The notes beneath the pieces are model-generated. The model was not told the origin of the DNA. It was given only the letters and a program-made list of their open reading frames with translations, and searched no databases. The position numbers were made by a program, and so were the translations under genes. Positions 22,107-32,254 of a stretch of 64,000 nucleotides of DNA are shown one piece after another. Position 1 is the stretch's first letter. The number at the start of each line of letters is the position of its first letter. The DNA comes from Pantoea sp. SoEX (lineage in GTDB: Bacteria; Pseudomonadota; Gammaproteobacteria; Enterobacterales; Enterobacteriaceae): assembly GCF_009829945.1 (NCBI RefSeq), contig NZ_SZZT01000004.1:1-64000 (forward strand), read 5' to 3'.

Positions 22107-22481
22107 TTAAGATTTTGGTTTTTTCATACCATATTTAGAACGGCTTTGTTTACGGTCTTTAACACCTGCGCAATCTAAAGCTCCTCTGATAGTATGGTAT
22201 CTTACTCCTGGTAAATCTTTAACTCTACCACCACGAATTAAAACTACTGAATGTTCTTGAAGGTTATGTCCTTCCCCACCTATATAAGAAGTAACTTCGA
22301 AGTTATTAGTTAATTTTACTCTACAAACTTTACGAAGTGCAGAATTTGGTTTTTTAGGAGTAGTTGTATACACTCTAGTACATACACCTCTTTTCTGTGG
22401 ACATGATTCCAATGCTGGTACATTACTTTTAGTAATTTTACGAATACGTGGTTTACGAACCAGCTGATTAATTGTTGCCAT
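22107..22481 (-). CDS. rpsL: 30S ribosomal protein S12
   Basis: Decoding-centre protein. [20 protein letters not shown] with the accuracy lysine, and [23 protein letters not shown] are intact; no change at the known streptomycin-resistance lysines is seen. An upstream in-frame ATG exists five codons earlier, but the ATG at 22481 is preceded by GGGAGC and gives 124 residues, as in E. coli. First gene of the str operon. Confidence 0.97.
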   Translation of the reverse strand: MATINQLVRKPRIRKITKSNVPALESCPQKRGVCTRVYTTTPKKPNSALRKVCRVKLTNNFEVTSYIGGEGHNLQEHSVVLIRGGRVKDLPGVRYHTIRGALDCAGVKDRKQSRSKYGMKKPKS

Positions 22482-22549
22482 TAAAATAGCTCCCAAATTT
22501 AATTTATTAGTTTCAAACTAAATTATTTAATTAAATTTATAAATTAATA

Positions 22550-22577
22550 ATTATTATTAAAATAATGTAGATATCAA
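22550..22577 (-). promoter_or_regulatory. Candidate promoter of the rpsL-rpsG-fusA-tuf operon
   Basis: Minus-strand TTGATA (22572-22577) and AATAAT (22550-22555), five of six matches each, spaced by 16 bases, in the 114-base gap between the tusB stop and rpsL. Weak evidence in A/T-rich DNA, but the position is right for the str operon promoter. Confidence 0.35.
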
Positions 22578-22595
22578 TTAAGTAATATAGTTAAT

Positions 22596-22889
22596 TTACC
22601 AAATCATTTGTTGTTTATGTTTTTCTGTTAACTTAACAAAACCATTATAATTCATCAAATATACTTTAGATGAAATTTGTTTAAGTAATCCTCTTGCTAT
22701 TAGATCATCCCTCAAAACATATATTCTAATACCTTTATTAATTTGTAATATTTTCTTTAGAGTTGCATTACCTTTTAAACCAGCTATAACACCATCTTGT
22801 AATAAAATAATATCATCTTTAATATCTATAAGTAATAATAAAGTATTAATATCGCTATAAGAAGGAGAATTAATAATAGTATGCAACAT
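22596..22889 (-). CDS. tusB: Sulfurtransferase complex subunit TusB
   Basis: Subunit of the TusBCD hexamer that relays persulfide sulfur from TusA to TusE for 2-thiolation of U34 in Lys, Glu and Gln tRNAs. MLHTIINSPSYSD, IILLQDGVIAGLKGN and LRDDLIARGLLKQISSKVYLMNYNGFVKL align with E. coli TusB. The ATG at 22889 gives 97 residues (E. coli 95); a start ten codons upstream, overlapping tusC, is in frame but lacks family support. Third gene of tusDCB. Confidence 0.93.
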   Translation of the reverse strand: MLHTIINSPSYSDINTLLLLIDIKDDIILLQDGVIAGLKGNATLKKILQINKGIRIYVLRDDLIARGLLKQISSKVYLMNYNGFVKLTEKHKQQMIW

Positions 22890-22902
22890 TGTTATATTAT
22901 GT

Positions 22903-23262
22903 CTAAAAGGTAAGTACATGATCGTAACTTACTAATTGTTTTTTTATTGTTTTAGAATCAACTATATTAACATCTAATAAATGAAATTCTTTAACTGATA
23001 AACCACGTTCTACTAATGAATCAAAACATAGATAGTATTTTTTTATACCATATAATTTTAAAACATAAAAAGTAGAATAATAGTGACGATTTAAAATTAT
23101 TTCAGGGTGTTGATCAGGATATAATTGCAATATACCATCGCCTATAAAAAAAATTCCTAGATTTTTGTTTAATCTGCCAACTGCTAGAGCGGCATTTAAT
23201 CCTTCTAAACCTGAACTAGTTCCATAAGGCATATGGGAAAATACAAAAGCTACACTCTTCAC
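22903..23262 (-). CDS. tusC: Sulfurtransferase complex subunit TusC (GTG start)
   Basis: Second DsrE-like subunit of TusBCD. The 119 residues equal E. coli TusC, with VAFVFSHMPYGTSSGLEGLNA and GIFFIGDGILQLYPDQHPE. Initiation at GTG (23260-23262) overlaps the TAG of tusD by one base, so translation is coupled to tusD. The protein is more diverged than the ribosomal neighbours but has no frameshift. Confidence 0.94.
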   Translation of the reverse strand: MKSVAFVFSHMPYGTSSGLEGLNAALAVGRLNKNLGIFFIGDGILQLYPDQHPEIILNRHYYSTFYVLKLYGIKKYYLCFDSLVERGLSVKEFHLLDVNIVDSKTIKKQLVSYDHVLTF

Positions 23263-23648
23263 TAAAATTGAACCACTCTATCACTTTTTATAACAGCTTC
23301 AGTTAACGCACTTAACCCACTGAAATTAAAACCCAGTTGCAGATTACCTAAAGAGCAATATCTCTTCTCGGCTTCTTGTGAATTTAATATTCCTCGATAA
23401 AAAGCTGATGAAATACATATGTTTAGTAGAACACCATTTTTTTCATTAAGATCTTGCCATGCTTTTACTAAATTAAATTCATTTTTAGGAATTATAATAA
23501 ATTGATTTGCATTTAACACACCTTCTCTATAAAAAAACACACTACTTAACTTATGACCTTTTTTAAAGAGCTCATTAGAAAATAATAAAGCACTAGTTGC
23601 ATTTTGAGTACCAAATGGAGGTCCAGTTACTAATAAACTATAATTCAT
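23262..23648 (-). CDS. tusD: Sulfurtransferase TusD
   Basis: Catalytic subunit of the sulfur relay complex. The active-site cysteine is Cys78 in LLNICIS, the same residue number as in E. coli TusD, and length is 128 in both. LLVTGPPFGTQNATSALLF and SSVFFYREGVLNANQF are conserved. First gene of tusDCB; the next gene upstream in E. coli (yheO, then fkpA) is missing and replaced by a long A/T desert. Confidence 0.95.
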   Translation of the reverse strand: MNYSLLVTGPPFGTQNATSALLFSNELFKKGHKLSSVFFYREGVLNANQFIIIPKNEFNLVKAWQDLNEKNGVLLNICISSAFYRGILNSQEAEKRYCSLGNLQLGFNFSGLSALTEAVIKSDRVVQF

Positions 23649-25234
23649 ATTATGTATAAATACCTGTTAGTAAGGAGATTATTTAAATAATACTGCTAAT
23701 TAATAGCATATTACAGTATTAAGTCTAATTAAACACTTTAATAAATTCCATTATTTTGAATTTATTAAAAATTGATTATGAATTACAGTTAAACTGTTTT
23801 TTAATAATATTGAAATTAATACTTAGATTATTATTCTATAATATAGAACATATAATTGACTAATTACAGGTTTAATGTGTATTAAATTATTTTTTATTAA
23901 TATTTTATCTGAATATATACATTTTAAAACAGATAAATTTTATTTAAATTGATATTATAAAAAAATATTTAAAATAAGTCACTTATTCGCAATTTACCAT
24001 AATTTTTGTAATTCAGTATATTTCAATAACTAAAACAGTAATATTAACAAAATGAAGATAAATATTGAAACACATTTAACTATTTCAATTTTAAATAAAA
24101 CACTATAAATAAAACACTATATAGTTAAGTATATAAAATTACTTTTTATCAATTTCAGACAAAAATCTAGTTCTTTTTTATATATAATAAAACTCAATCT
24201 AAGTATATAAAATACCGCACTATTATATAATTAAGATTAAACGAAACAATTAATTTGATTTAATAAGATAAAAGTTGGCGTTATTAATGTATATATTGTA
24301 TAGATTGAAAAGTTATAGATAATAATAAATTAATTAATGATGATACTAAATATACAAAATGTTTGCAATAAATTTTGGATAAACAAACTAGTTATTTATA
24401 ATTATTTGCTACATTTTAGATATATTTATTTTGGTTAATAATTATGTTAGTTTAGTTAATGTAATATTAAAAATATTTTATTATAAATAATACTGTAGAA
24501 GTTTTTTTATATTTTACTAATTTAATAAACTATTATTTTTCAATAATATAATAATTATTCCATTAATATGATATTTCTAAATGTTGAATTAATAAAAATA
24601 AATTATTATTCTAATTTTATATAAAATTGATTTTTTATCATACTATAGTATTTGTAAAACATATTAATGACTTGTTTATAAATACAAAATTGATAATTAT
24701 CTTAAGTTAAATATACTAAACTTTTCAAAAAATAAGTAAGTAATTATAATTGTATATTACAAAATAAAATTAATTTTATAACATATAGTAAAATTGCATT
24801 ATTATTAGAATAAAGGGTCATATAAAAAATCACTTAATAGTACAAATTTTAAAAAAATAGATTCAATGATATAATTGTATTTTTTGTAAGATTATAAATA
24901 TACTGGTAAAAATTTAGAACTTATTTCTATGCTGTTTATTTATAAAGTTACTATAATATCTACATCGTAATATTTTATTTATAATTAAATTATTGAAAAT
25001 AATAGTAATATTATAAAGAAATTTAAAATTATGAAATTATTTATAATAAACTAAACAAATTATTTTACAAAAGTAAGTAATTTTTAAAAATATTACTTAT
25101 GAATATACTAAAGAATAATTTTTATTAAAAATCAATTAAATATTGTAAAAAAACAAATCATTATTAAGTTAATACAAACAAAATGTTATTACCCGTATTT
25201 TTTTGGGCATGATTAAAACAGAGGATAATATCGA
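23649..25234. other. 1.6 kb gene desert between tusD and crp
   Basis: This is the longest non-coding stretch in the window. It is almost pure A/T with many stops in all frames, and I see no RNA gene, strong hairpin or family-like peptide in it. Apart from the crp ribosome binding site at its right end and a 14-bp tandem duplication at 24093-24120 it holds nothing I can name. In E. coli fkpA, slyX, slyD, kef genes and others lie between tusD and crp, so it is probably the eroded remains of some of them. Confidence 0.6.
24093..24120. repeat. Perfect 14-bp tandem duplication
   Basis: AAATAAAACACTAT occurs twice in a row at 24093-24106 and 24107-24120 without mismatch, inside the tusD-crp desert. 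Same unit length as the duplications at 4021 and 40177, but unrelated sequence. Confidence 0.8.
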
Positions 25235-25867
25235 ATGGTTTTCGGCAAACCACCAATAGACCCTATACTTGAATGGTTCCTTTCTCATTGCCACATTCAT
25301 AAGTATCCATCTAAAAGTACTCTAATTTACCAAGGGGAAAAAGCCAAAACTCTATATTATATTATAAGAGGATCCGTTTCAGTACTAATTAAAGATATAG
25401 AAGGAAAAGAAATAATACTTTCTTATTTGAATTCTGGAGATTTTTTTGGTGAATTAGGATTATTTAAAAAAGATCAGGATCGTAGTGCTTGGGTACGTTC
25501 AAAAATTGCATGCGAATTAGCAGAAATTTCTTATATAAAGTTTCGTCAATTAATTCAATTAAATTCAGATATTCTTGTTAAAGTATCATCACAAATAGCA
25601 TATCGTTTACAAATGACTTCAGAAAAAGTTAGTAATCTTGCATTTTTAGACGTAAAAACCCGTATTTCCAAAACTCTGTTACATTTAACAAAACAACCAG
25701 ATGCAATGACACATCCTGAAGGAATGCAAATTAAAATTACTAGACAAGAAATTGGTCAAATAGTTGGTTGTTCACGTGAAACAGTAGGTCGTATTTTAAA
25801 AATATTAGAAGATAAAAAATTAATTTATGCTCATGGCAAAACGATAGTTGTTTACGGAACTAGATAG
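25235..25867 (+). CDS. crp: cAMP receptor protein
   Basis: Dimeric cAMP-responsive transcription factor. The 210 residues align with E. coli CRP without gaps: cAMP-pocket residues in FFGELGLF and RSAWVR, TSEKV with Thr128/Ser129, the hinge, and the recognition helix in [13 protein letters not shown] with the DNA-contacting Arg and Glu. The leader ACAGAGGATAA before the ATG is as I recall it in E. coli. Nothing suggests decay. No adenylate cyclase gene is in this window, so its ligand supply is unknown. Confidence 0.97.
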   Translation: MVFGKPPIDPILEWFLSHCHIHKYPSKSTLIYQGEKAKTLYYIIRGSVSVLIKDIEGKEIILSYLNSGDFFGELGLFKKDQDRSAWVRSKIACELAEISYIKFRQLIQLNSDILVKVSSQIAYRLQMTSEKVSNLAFLDVKTRISKTLLHLTKQPDAMTHPEGMQIKITRQEIGQIVGCSRETVGRILKILEDKKLIYAHGKTIVVYGTR

Positions 25868-25885
25868 CTTTTTAAAATTAAAGAG

Positions 25886-25918
25886 ATAACGGCATAATTA
25901 TGTTTAGTATGCCGTTAT
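25886..25918. terminator. Hairpin between convergent crp and trpS
   Basis: A perfect 11-bp stem, ATAACGGCATA (25886-25896) with TATGCCGTTAT (25908-25918), loop of 11 bases, 18 bases after the crp stop. It contains most of the G/C of the spacer. No U tract follows, so termination efficiency is uncertain; convergent position suggests a shared terminator. Confidence 0.6.
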
Positions 25919-25984
25919 TACCATTTAATTTATAAATTTATTATTCAATTCTTTATTTCTATAATTAAATATAACATGGCTATA

Positions 25985-26980
25985 TTAAAAATAAAATCCT
26001 AATGCTTTGTAAACTTTCTCTATAGTTTCTTTAGCTTTTATCTTTGCTTTAAAAGACCCTTCGTACATTATTTGCTTTAGAAATGGTATGTTATTACGAT
26101 AGTAATGGTAACGCTCTTGAATATTTGATAAAATTAAAACAATTTCATTTGAAACTTCATATTTCAATTGACTGTACATTTTATCTTTAAATTCTCTTTC
26201 TAATTCAAAAATTTTTTTGCCAGTCAAACCTGATAATATCTCTAGGAGATTAGACACACCTGCTTTTTCCTTAATATCATAGCGTATTATAGGAGGATTT
26301 TCAGAATCAGTGATTGCATGTCTAATCTTGCTTTTAACGGATTGAGCATCTTCTAATAGACCTATAACATTATTACGATTATAATCTGATTTAGACATTT
26401 TTTTGTTAATTTCTATAAGAGACATTACTTTTTTACCAGTATGAGATATCATGGTATCTGGAATTTTAAAAATATCTCCATAATTATCGTTGAAACGTTT
26501 AGCAATATGACGACATAGTTCTATATGTTGTTTTTGATCTTCTCCGACAGGTACTTTATTGGTTTGATATAATAGAATATCAGATGCCATTAATACTGGA
26601 TAATTAAAAATTCCTACATTTGTATTATTTTTGTTCATTAATTTGTTTTTAAACTGCGTCATCCGACTGAGTTCTCCAAAATAACAAAAACAACTTAAAA
26701 TCCAATTAAGTTGAGTGTGTTCAACTACGTGAGATTGCACAAAAACAATACTTTTATTAGGATCAATACCACATGCTAAATAAAGAGATAGAGTATCTAG
26801 AATAGACTTATTGAATAATTCATGATTTGGATGTGTTGTTAAAGTATGCAAATCTACGATGCAGTATATACATTCAAAATCATCTTGTATTCTAACCCAT
26901 TGTTGAATTGCACCTAAATAATTACCTATAGTTAATTCGCCAGATGGTTGAGCAGCGCTAAAAACCACAATTTTTTTCAT
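25985..26980 (-). CDS. trpS: Tryptophanyl-tRNA synthetase
   Basis: Class I synthetase charging tRNA-Trp. [17 protein letters not shown] near residues 12-28 holds the TIGN form of the HIGH motif, and KKMSKSDYN near 195 is the KMSKS loop. Length 331 (E. coli 334). The whole Rossmann core ([26 protein letters not shown]) is conserved. In E. coli gph stands between rpe and trpS; it is missing here. Confidence 0.97.
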   Translation of the reverse strand: MKKIVVFSAAQPSGELTIGNYLGAIQQWVRIQDDFECIYCIVDLHTLTTHPNHELFNKSILDTLSLYLACGIDPNKSIVFVQSHVVEHTQLNWILSCFCYFGELSRMTQFKNKLMNKNNTNVGIFNYPVLMASDILLYQTNKVPVGEDQKQHIELCRHIAKRFNDNYGDIFKIPDTMISHTGKKVMSLIEINKKMSKSDYNRNNVIGLLEDAQSVKSKIRHAITDSENPPIIRYDIKEKAGVSNLLEILSGLTGKKIFELEREFKDKMYSQLKYEVSNEIVLILSNIQERYHYYRNNIPFLKQIMYEGSFKAKIKAKETIEKVYKALGFYF

Positions 26981-27077
26981 AATTAAATCCTAATTATTTA
27001 GGATAACAAAATTTTATTAAGAAACATAGATTTAGAAAAACTATTATATTAGCTAAATAATCATATTTTTAATATGT

Positions 27078-27761
27078 TTATTTTAATAATGAACTACTTT
27101 TTTCTATTTCCTGACGCATACAATCAATAACTTTTTTATAATTACTACTATCAAAAATAGCAGAACCTATAACAAACATATCAGCACCGCATGTGGCTAT
27201 TTTCCCAATATTATCTATTTTAATTCCACCATCAACTTCGATAATAATATTATATCCATTTTCATCGATCATATTACGTACTTTACGCAGTTTTTCTAAT
27301 GTATTAGGAATAAAGTTTTGATTACTAAAACCTGGATTGACTGCCATTAGAACAATTATATCTAATTTATCCATTAAATAATCAAGATAACTAAGAGAAG
27401 TGGTTGGATTGAAAACCAAACCAGCTTTACAACCATGTTCTTTAATCATTTGTATTGAACGATCAATATGTTCACTAGCCTCTGGATGAAAAGTAATATA
27501 ATTAGAACCAACTTTAGAGAAGGATTTGATTAATGCATCTACAGGTTTAGTCATAAGATGTACATCAATTGGTGCAGTAATACCATAACTGCGTAAAGAT
27601 TTTAAAACCATCGGTCCTATAGTAAGATTAGGAACGTAATGGTTATCCATAACATCAAAATGAATTACGTCTCCCCCAGAATCCAAAACATTTTTAATAT
27701 CTTCACCTAGCATAGCAAAATTAGCTGAAAGTATTGAAGGAGCTAATAAATATTTTTTCAT
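27078..27761 (-). CDS. rpe: Ribulose-phosphate 3-epimerase
   Basis: Interconverts ribulose 5-phosphate and xylulose 5-phosphate in the pentose phosphate pathway, feeding erythrose 4-phosphate to the shikimate pathway. The TIM barrel shows [34 protein letters not shown] with metal-binding His and Asp, [12 protein letters not shown] and VDGGI. Length 227 (E. coli 225). GGAAATGTAG precedes the ATG. dam and damX, which precede it in E. coli, are absent. Confidence 0.97.
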   Translation of the reverse strand: MKKYLLAPSILSANFAMLGEDIKNVLDSGGDVIHFDVMDNHYVPNLTIGPMVLKSLRSYGITAPIDVHLMTKPVDALIKSFSKVGSNYITFHPEASEHIDRSIQMIKEHGCKAGLVFNPTTSLSYLDYLMDKLDIIVLMAVNPGFSNQNFIPNTLEKLRKVRNMIDENGYNIIIEVDGGIKIDNIGKIATCGADMFVIGSAIFDSSNYKKVIDCMRQEIEKSSSLLK

Positions 27762-28110
27762 CTACATTTCCTGATTAATTCAATTTATCTTTCTATCTTT
27801 GTTGATAATAAAATTAAATTTTTAACACAATATTAATGATTAATTTTACTTACAATATACTTGTTTAAAATTTATATTTTATAGAAAATAAATAATATTA
27901 AAATTTTATTTTTCAAGAAATGAAATTTAATAAAATACATACATAATTATTTAATTTAAGATAGTATTCATATTATATTTTAAAAAATATGTTTTATGGT
28001 TATTTTAATACCTGTTATTACTAGTTGTTAGTATATAATAACAATTTATAATTTTGAATATAAACATAAAACATGTTTATACATAATATAATTATTTATT
28101 GAATTGTATA
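27762..28110. other. Spacer aroB-rpe, site of lost damX/dam
   Basis: A 349-base A/T-rich spacer in which I see no gene, RNA or convincing hairpin. In E. coli damX and dam lie between aroB and rpe, so it is likely their eroded remainder; loss of dam would remove GATC methylation-directed mismatch repair signalling unless encoded elsewhere. Confidence 0.5.
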
Positions 28111-29208
28111 TTAAATATGACGAAGTTGACAGCAGTCATTAATTGATTCTATTACTAATTTATCAGGTATATCATTACGCAATTCTGATATTCCAATAGA
28201 TATAGGTATTACTAATCGCAATTGATTACCTGATATTATCTTCTTATCACGCATCATATAATTTAGATAATCTTGTGCAATCATTTCTATTGGACCATAT
28301 ATCGGTAAATTAGCTCTTTGTAACAAATTAATTATTTTATTAGCATTTTTTTTATTAAATTGTATTAAACGTTCTGCAGTACGTATAGCCATTACTATAC
28401 CAGCTGAAACAGCTTCTCCATGTAACCATTTTCCATAACCCATACATGCTTCAATAGCATGGCCAAAAGTATGACCAAGATTTAATAATGCACGACATCC
28501 AGTATCACATTCATCATCAGAAACGATATTAGCTTTTAATTCACAACATTTACGGATACAATAAGTAAGTGCATTTTTATCTAATGACATTAATAAGTCA
28601 ATATTTTGTTCAACCCATTGAAAAAAATCATTATCTAAAATAATGCCATATTTAATTACTTCTGCTAATCCTGAACTGAATTCTCTTGCAGGTAAAGAAG
28701 ATAAAAAATCTGTATCAATAATTACTAATAAAGGTTGATGAAACGCACCTATCATATTTTTACCTAATATATGATTGACACCTGTTTTACCGCCTACTGA
28801 GGAATCTACCTGAGAAAGTAAAGTTGTTGGTACCTGAATAAAACTAATACCGCGCTGATAGATAGCTGCAGCAAACCCAGTAATATCTCCTATTACACCT
28901 CCTCCAAGAGCGATTAATTTTGTATCACGACCATAAGATGATTTCAGTAAAGCACTAATTATTTTATCAACTGATTTCATATTCTTATATTGCTCACCAT
29001 CTGGTAAAATTACATATTCTACTTTTATTTTTGATTTTTCCATTAATGTCAATATTTTATTTAAATATATATGTGATAAAGTTTCATTAGTTACTATCAT
29101 AACTTTATCACTAGACATTAAAGACCAAAAAGAAATATCATTACATAATCCAGAAGATATAATGATTTTATAACTTCTATTTCCTAATGAAACAGTAACT
29201 TTTTCCAT
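28111..29208 (-). CDS. aroB: 3-dehydroquinate synthase
   Basis: NAD- and Zn-dependent cyclisation of DAHP to 3-dehydroquinate, second step of the shikimate pathway. The 365-residue protein (E. coli 362) has [52 protein letters not shown] and the metal-ligand region [12 protein letters not shown] followed by [11 protein letters not shown]. It follows aroK after 43 bases, as in E. coli. Confidence 0.97.
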   Translation of the reverse strand: MEKVTVSLGNRSYKIIISSGLCNDISFWSLMSSDKVMIVTNETLSHIYLNKILTLMEKSKIKVEYVILPDGEQYKNMKSVDKIISALLKSSYGRDTKLIALGGGVIGDITGFAAAIYQRGISFIQVPTTLLSQVDSSVGGKTGVNHILGKNMIGAFHQPLLVIIDTDFLSSLPAREFSSGLAEVIKYGIILDNDFFQWVEQNIDLLMSLDKNALTYCIRKCCELKANIVSDDECDTGCRALLNLGHTFGHAIEACMGYGKWLHGEAVSAGIVMAIRTAERLIQFNKKNANKIINLLQRANLPIYGPIEMIAQDYLNYMMRDKKIISGNQLRLVIPISIGISELRNDIPDKLVIESINDCCQLRHI

Positions 29209-29251
29209 AGACGTTATTACCTCTAGTATTTAATATTTTACTACTAAATTT

Positions 29252-29779
29252 TTAAAGGATTTCCTTTTCTAACATATATATAATCTGATTAGCGACAATT
29301 TTTGTATTTCTATCATCAGTGCTAATTGTAATATCAGCTATTTCTCTGTATAAAGGATTTCTTTCTTTAGCTAGATTTTTGAGTATTTTAACAGGTGATA
29401 AATTAACTTGTAACAAAGGTCTTTTTTTATCACGTTTTGTACGTGATAATTGTTTTTCTATAGTTGTTTCTAAGTAAACTACAATTCCACGAGCAGAAAG
29501 ACAGTTACGAGTGTTTTGTGATTTTACTGATCCTCCTCCAGTAGCAAGTACAATACCTTGTTTTGTAGTTATTTCATTTATGATTTTTTCTTCACGATCG
29601 CGAAAACCTTTCTCTCCTTCAACGTCGAAAACCCAGCTTATATCTGCTCCAGTACGTCGTTCAATTTCTTGATCTGAGTCAAAAAATTCCATTTTTAGCT
29701 GTTGTGCTAAATGACGGCCAATGGTACTTTTCCCAGCACCCATAGGGCCAACTAGAAAGATATTACGTTTTTCTGCCAT
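29252..29779 (-). CDS. aroK: Shikimate kinase I
   Basis: Phosphorylates shikimate at the 3-OH with ATP. From the ATG at 29779: [21 protein letters not shown] with P-loop at 11-18, [24 protein letters not shown] with the substrate Asp, ATGGGSVKS and RDKKRPLL. This start gives 175 residues (E. coli 173); the frame stays open 27 codons upstream, but that part is hydrophobic and unlike the family. No Shine-Dalgarno sequence is visible. Only one shikimate kinase is in the window. Confidence 0.95.
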   Translation of the reverse strand: MAEKRNIFLVGPMGAGKSTIGRHLAQQLKMEFFDSDQEIERRTGADISWVFDVEGEKGFRDREEKIINEITTKQGIVLATGGGSVKSQNTRNCLSARGIVVYLETTIEKQLSRTKRDKKRPLLQVNLSPVKILKNLAKERNPLYREIADITISTDDRNTKIVANQIIYMLEKEIL

Positions 29780-30503
29780 TTTTTTGTTGGTATTTATAAG
29801 ATTTGTGAATGATATCCAGCATTTTACTAAGCTGGCCAGATAAAATAATTGACATATCATGTATGATTGTTAAGATTAGTTTTTCTATTATGAATAATAC
29901 CAAGCTGATAATCAATTAAAATTATCTATCGAATAATTTTTAATTTTGTTTATATAACGATAACCAACTATTATCACATAATACAGACTATATTCATAGC
30001 ATTATTTATGCAATAAAATTTTTATTCTTAATTTTCAAGCATATTTATTTTATATTAATTTTTTAATGATTATGTTTTAAGAACTATTATTAATATGAAA
30101 ACAAGATAATATTAATATATAAATAATTTAAAAGTTTGATTGTTTTAGCAAAAAGATCATATTATTTACAGACAATTGATATGTATTTAAGGATATCTGA
30201 TTTATTTTCCTAAAATATTTTTTCATAAGTACTTTATTTTAAATAAAAAATTATTTATACTGCGAAAATATCCATTGTTGTATTATTAATCTTATTAAAT
30301 ACATTCTAATTTAGTAGAACTGAATTATATAATTTAATTAATCAAAAATTAAACCATATGATCTTTTATATATTGTGTATTTCTTAGTCAAGAAGAAATT
30401 ATTATTAATTGTCATGTAATTTTTAGATTAAAAATAAATAGATATTTTATGATATTTAAATTTTTATGATACAACTTATTACGTTTATTAACAAATTTAA
30501 ATA
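29780..30503. other. A/T-rich spacer between bioH and aroK
   Basis: About 720 bases without a gene. The aroK-aroB promoter must lie near its left end, but no box pair is convincing. No hairpin or RNA is recognised. In E. coli hofQ-M, mrcA and a further 25 kb separate aroK from bioH; nothing of it is detectable here. Confidence 0.5.
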
Positions 30504-31274
30504 CTATTGATAATTAATTTTATTTAAAAAATTAACAATATGTTTATAAAAAATATCAGCATGAGAAATAAAAGGAATATGAGCCGCTTTGTCAAATGTA
30601 ATAGAAGATGATTGCGGAACTATATTATCTAATATTGGAATAATTTGACGTGGAACTAAATTATCTAAAGCACCATAAATGCGTAAAAAAGGAATTTTAA
30701 TTGAAGTCAATTCTTTTCTAAGATCTGTGGTAGCTAAAATTTTTAAACCATGATTCAATACATGTATTGATGGAATATGTTGAGAAAATATTATTTTTTT
30801 TAATTTTGTAATGTTAATATTAACATCTTTTGCTCCTAGTGTTTGTAATATTAAAAACCGTTCTATTGCTTGTTGTAAATTATTCTGTACATAATGTTGA
30901 AAATTATATAATATTTTTGGTTTGATACCCGGCCAATATTCTGTAGATACAAACTTTGGAGATGATGATATAGTAATAATACCACTTAAGTTTCTAGGTT
31001 CCATTAAAGCTAGTTTCATTGCTATTAATCCACCTAATGACCAACCAATAACTACTGATTTATATGGTAAAAAATTAATTAATTGTTTTGCTAATTCATT
31101 CAAGGTTACATCATTAAATACTTTATTTAGTCCATAACCGGGTAAATCAATTAGATATAAGCGAAACTCTTTTTCAAAAAAAGGAATGATAAAATTCCAA
31201 ATTTCTGAGTTAATTGCCCAACCATGCAGGAAAACAAGATTTATATTACCTTTTCCATAAATTTTATAGTACAT
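30504..31274 (-). CDS. bioH: Pimeloyl-ACP methyl ester carboxylesterase BioH
   Basis: Alpha/beta hydrolase that releases pimeloyl-ACP from its methyl ester, ending the modified fatty-acid route to the biotin precursor. The catalytic triad is visible: Ser79 in IGWSLGG, Asp204 in GALDNLVP and His232 in KAAHIPF; HGWA at 17-20 forms the oxyanion side. Length 256 equals E. coli. It is divergent from nfuA as in E. coli, with gntX lost between them. Retention suggests biotin synthesis, whose remaining genes are outside this window. Confidence 0.95.
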   Translation of the reverse strand: MYYKIYGKGNINLVFLHGWAINSEIWNFIIPFFEKEFRLYLIDLPGYGLNKVFNDVTLNELAKQLINFLPYKSVVIGWSLGGLIAMKLALMEPRNLSGIITISSSPKFVSTEYWPGIKPKILYNFQHYVQNNLQQAIERFLILQTLGAKDVNINITKLKKIIFSQHIPSIHVLNHGLKILATTDLRKELTSIKIPFLRIYGALDNLVPRQIIPILDNIVPQSSSITFDKAAHIPFISHADIFYKHIVNFLNKINYQ

Positions 31275-31470
31275 GTAAGATATTTGATTAAGTTTACATT
31301 AAGTTGAAAATATTTTTATACTTTATCTATATTAAATAAATAGCTTTATGATTTAGATAAAATATAATAATCATTATAAAATAAATATCAATATATTGTA
31401 TATTTATTAAATATCAATCATACAATATAAAATATTTTTAATCTATTAAATAATAATTGAGTAATTTACA

Positions 31471-32049
31471 ATGATGACAATTAGTGATTCTGCTATAAAA
31501 TATTTTTTAAAATTACTAAATAAACAAGAAGATGGTACACAAATAAGAATTTTTGTAAATAATCCAGGTACACCCAATGCTGATTGTACTGTCTCGTATT
31601 GTCAGAAAAATAATATTAATTATACAGATACTAAATTAAACTTTAAAAAATTATCTGTTTATATTGATCCTATAAGTCTTCCCTATTTAAATTCAGCAGA
31701 AATTGATTTAGTAGTAGATGAATTTGGATCCCAACTTACACTAAAAGCACCTAATGCTACTAAAAATTATAAAACATCTAAAAATACTTCAATTTATACA
31801 CAAATAGAATCCTTATTAAACACACAAATTAATCCTAGATTAGCAGTACATGGCGGATATGTATCATTAGTGGAAATTACTGATGAAAATTACGTTATTC
31901 TAAAATTTGGGGGAGGATGTAACGGGTGCTCGATGATCAATGTTACCTTAAAAGATAGTGTAGAAAAAGAGATATTGTTAGCTTTTCCTATTTTAAAAGG
32001 AGTGATTGATAACACTGAACACCTACGTGGAAAACATTCTTATTTTTAA
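31471..32049 (+). CDS. nfuA: Fe-S biogenesis scaffold/carrier NfuA
   Basis: Carries [4Fe-4S] clusters to target enzymes. An N-terminal degenerate A-type domain (RIFVNNPGTPNADCTVSYC) precedes the Nfu domain with the cluster cysteines of GGGCNGCSM at 150 and 153. Two ATGs stand side by side; the second (31474) gives 191 residues and puts the cysteines at 149 and 152, exactly as in E. coli, so it may be the true start. The last codons form one arm of an A/T hairpin. Confidence 0.95.
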   Translation: MMTISDSAIKYFLKLLNKQEDGTQIRIFVNNPGTPNADCTVSYCQKNNINYTDTKLNFKKLSVYIDPISLPYLNSAEIDLVVDEFGSQLTLKAPNATKNYKTSKNTSIYTQIESLLNTQINPRLAVHGGYVSLVEITDENYVILKFGGGCNGCSMINVTLKDSVEKEILLAFPILKGVIDNTEHLRGKHSYF

Positions 32050-32067
32050 TATAATTATTAAAAATAA
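32040..32067 (+). terminator. A/T hairpin overlapping the nfuA stop
   Basis: TTATTTTTAATA (32040-32051) and TATTAAAAATAA (32056-32067) form a perfect 12-bp stem with a four-base loop, starting within the last codons of nfuA. All pairs are A-U, so stability is low and chance formation is possible. Confidence 0.3.
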
Positions 32068-32254
32068 TTAAATAACAACATTTAGTTAATATTATTTTGA
32101 AATAAGATTTTCTACAATATTATAGCAATGATCTGTCATGCCAATATTACTTATAAAATTAATATGTAATGTTTTGTGATTATTTTGTTTTTTAAATAGT
32201 ATAATTATTTGATACATAAATATAATTAAGAACAGTTATCATAGTTATCTTTTT

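Noticed and set aside
31389-31432. ATATTGTAT / ATACAATAT palindrome between bioH and nfuA
   Set aside because: A/T-only stem with a long loop; not distinguishable from chance, and not a BirA operator.
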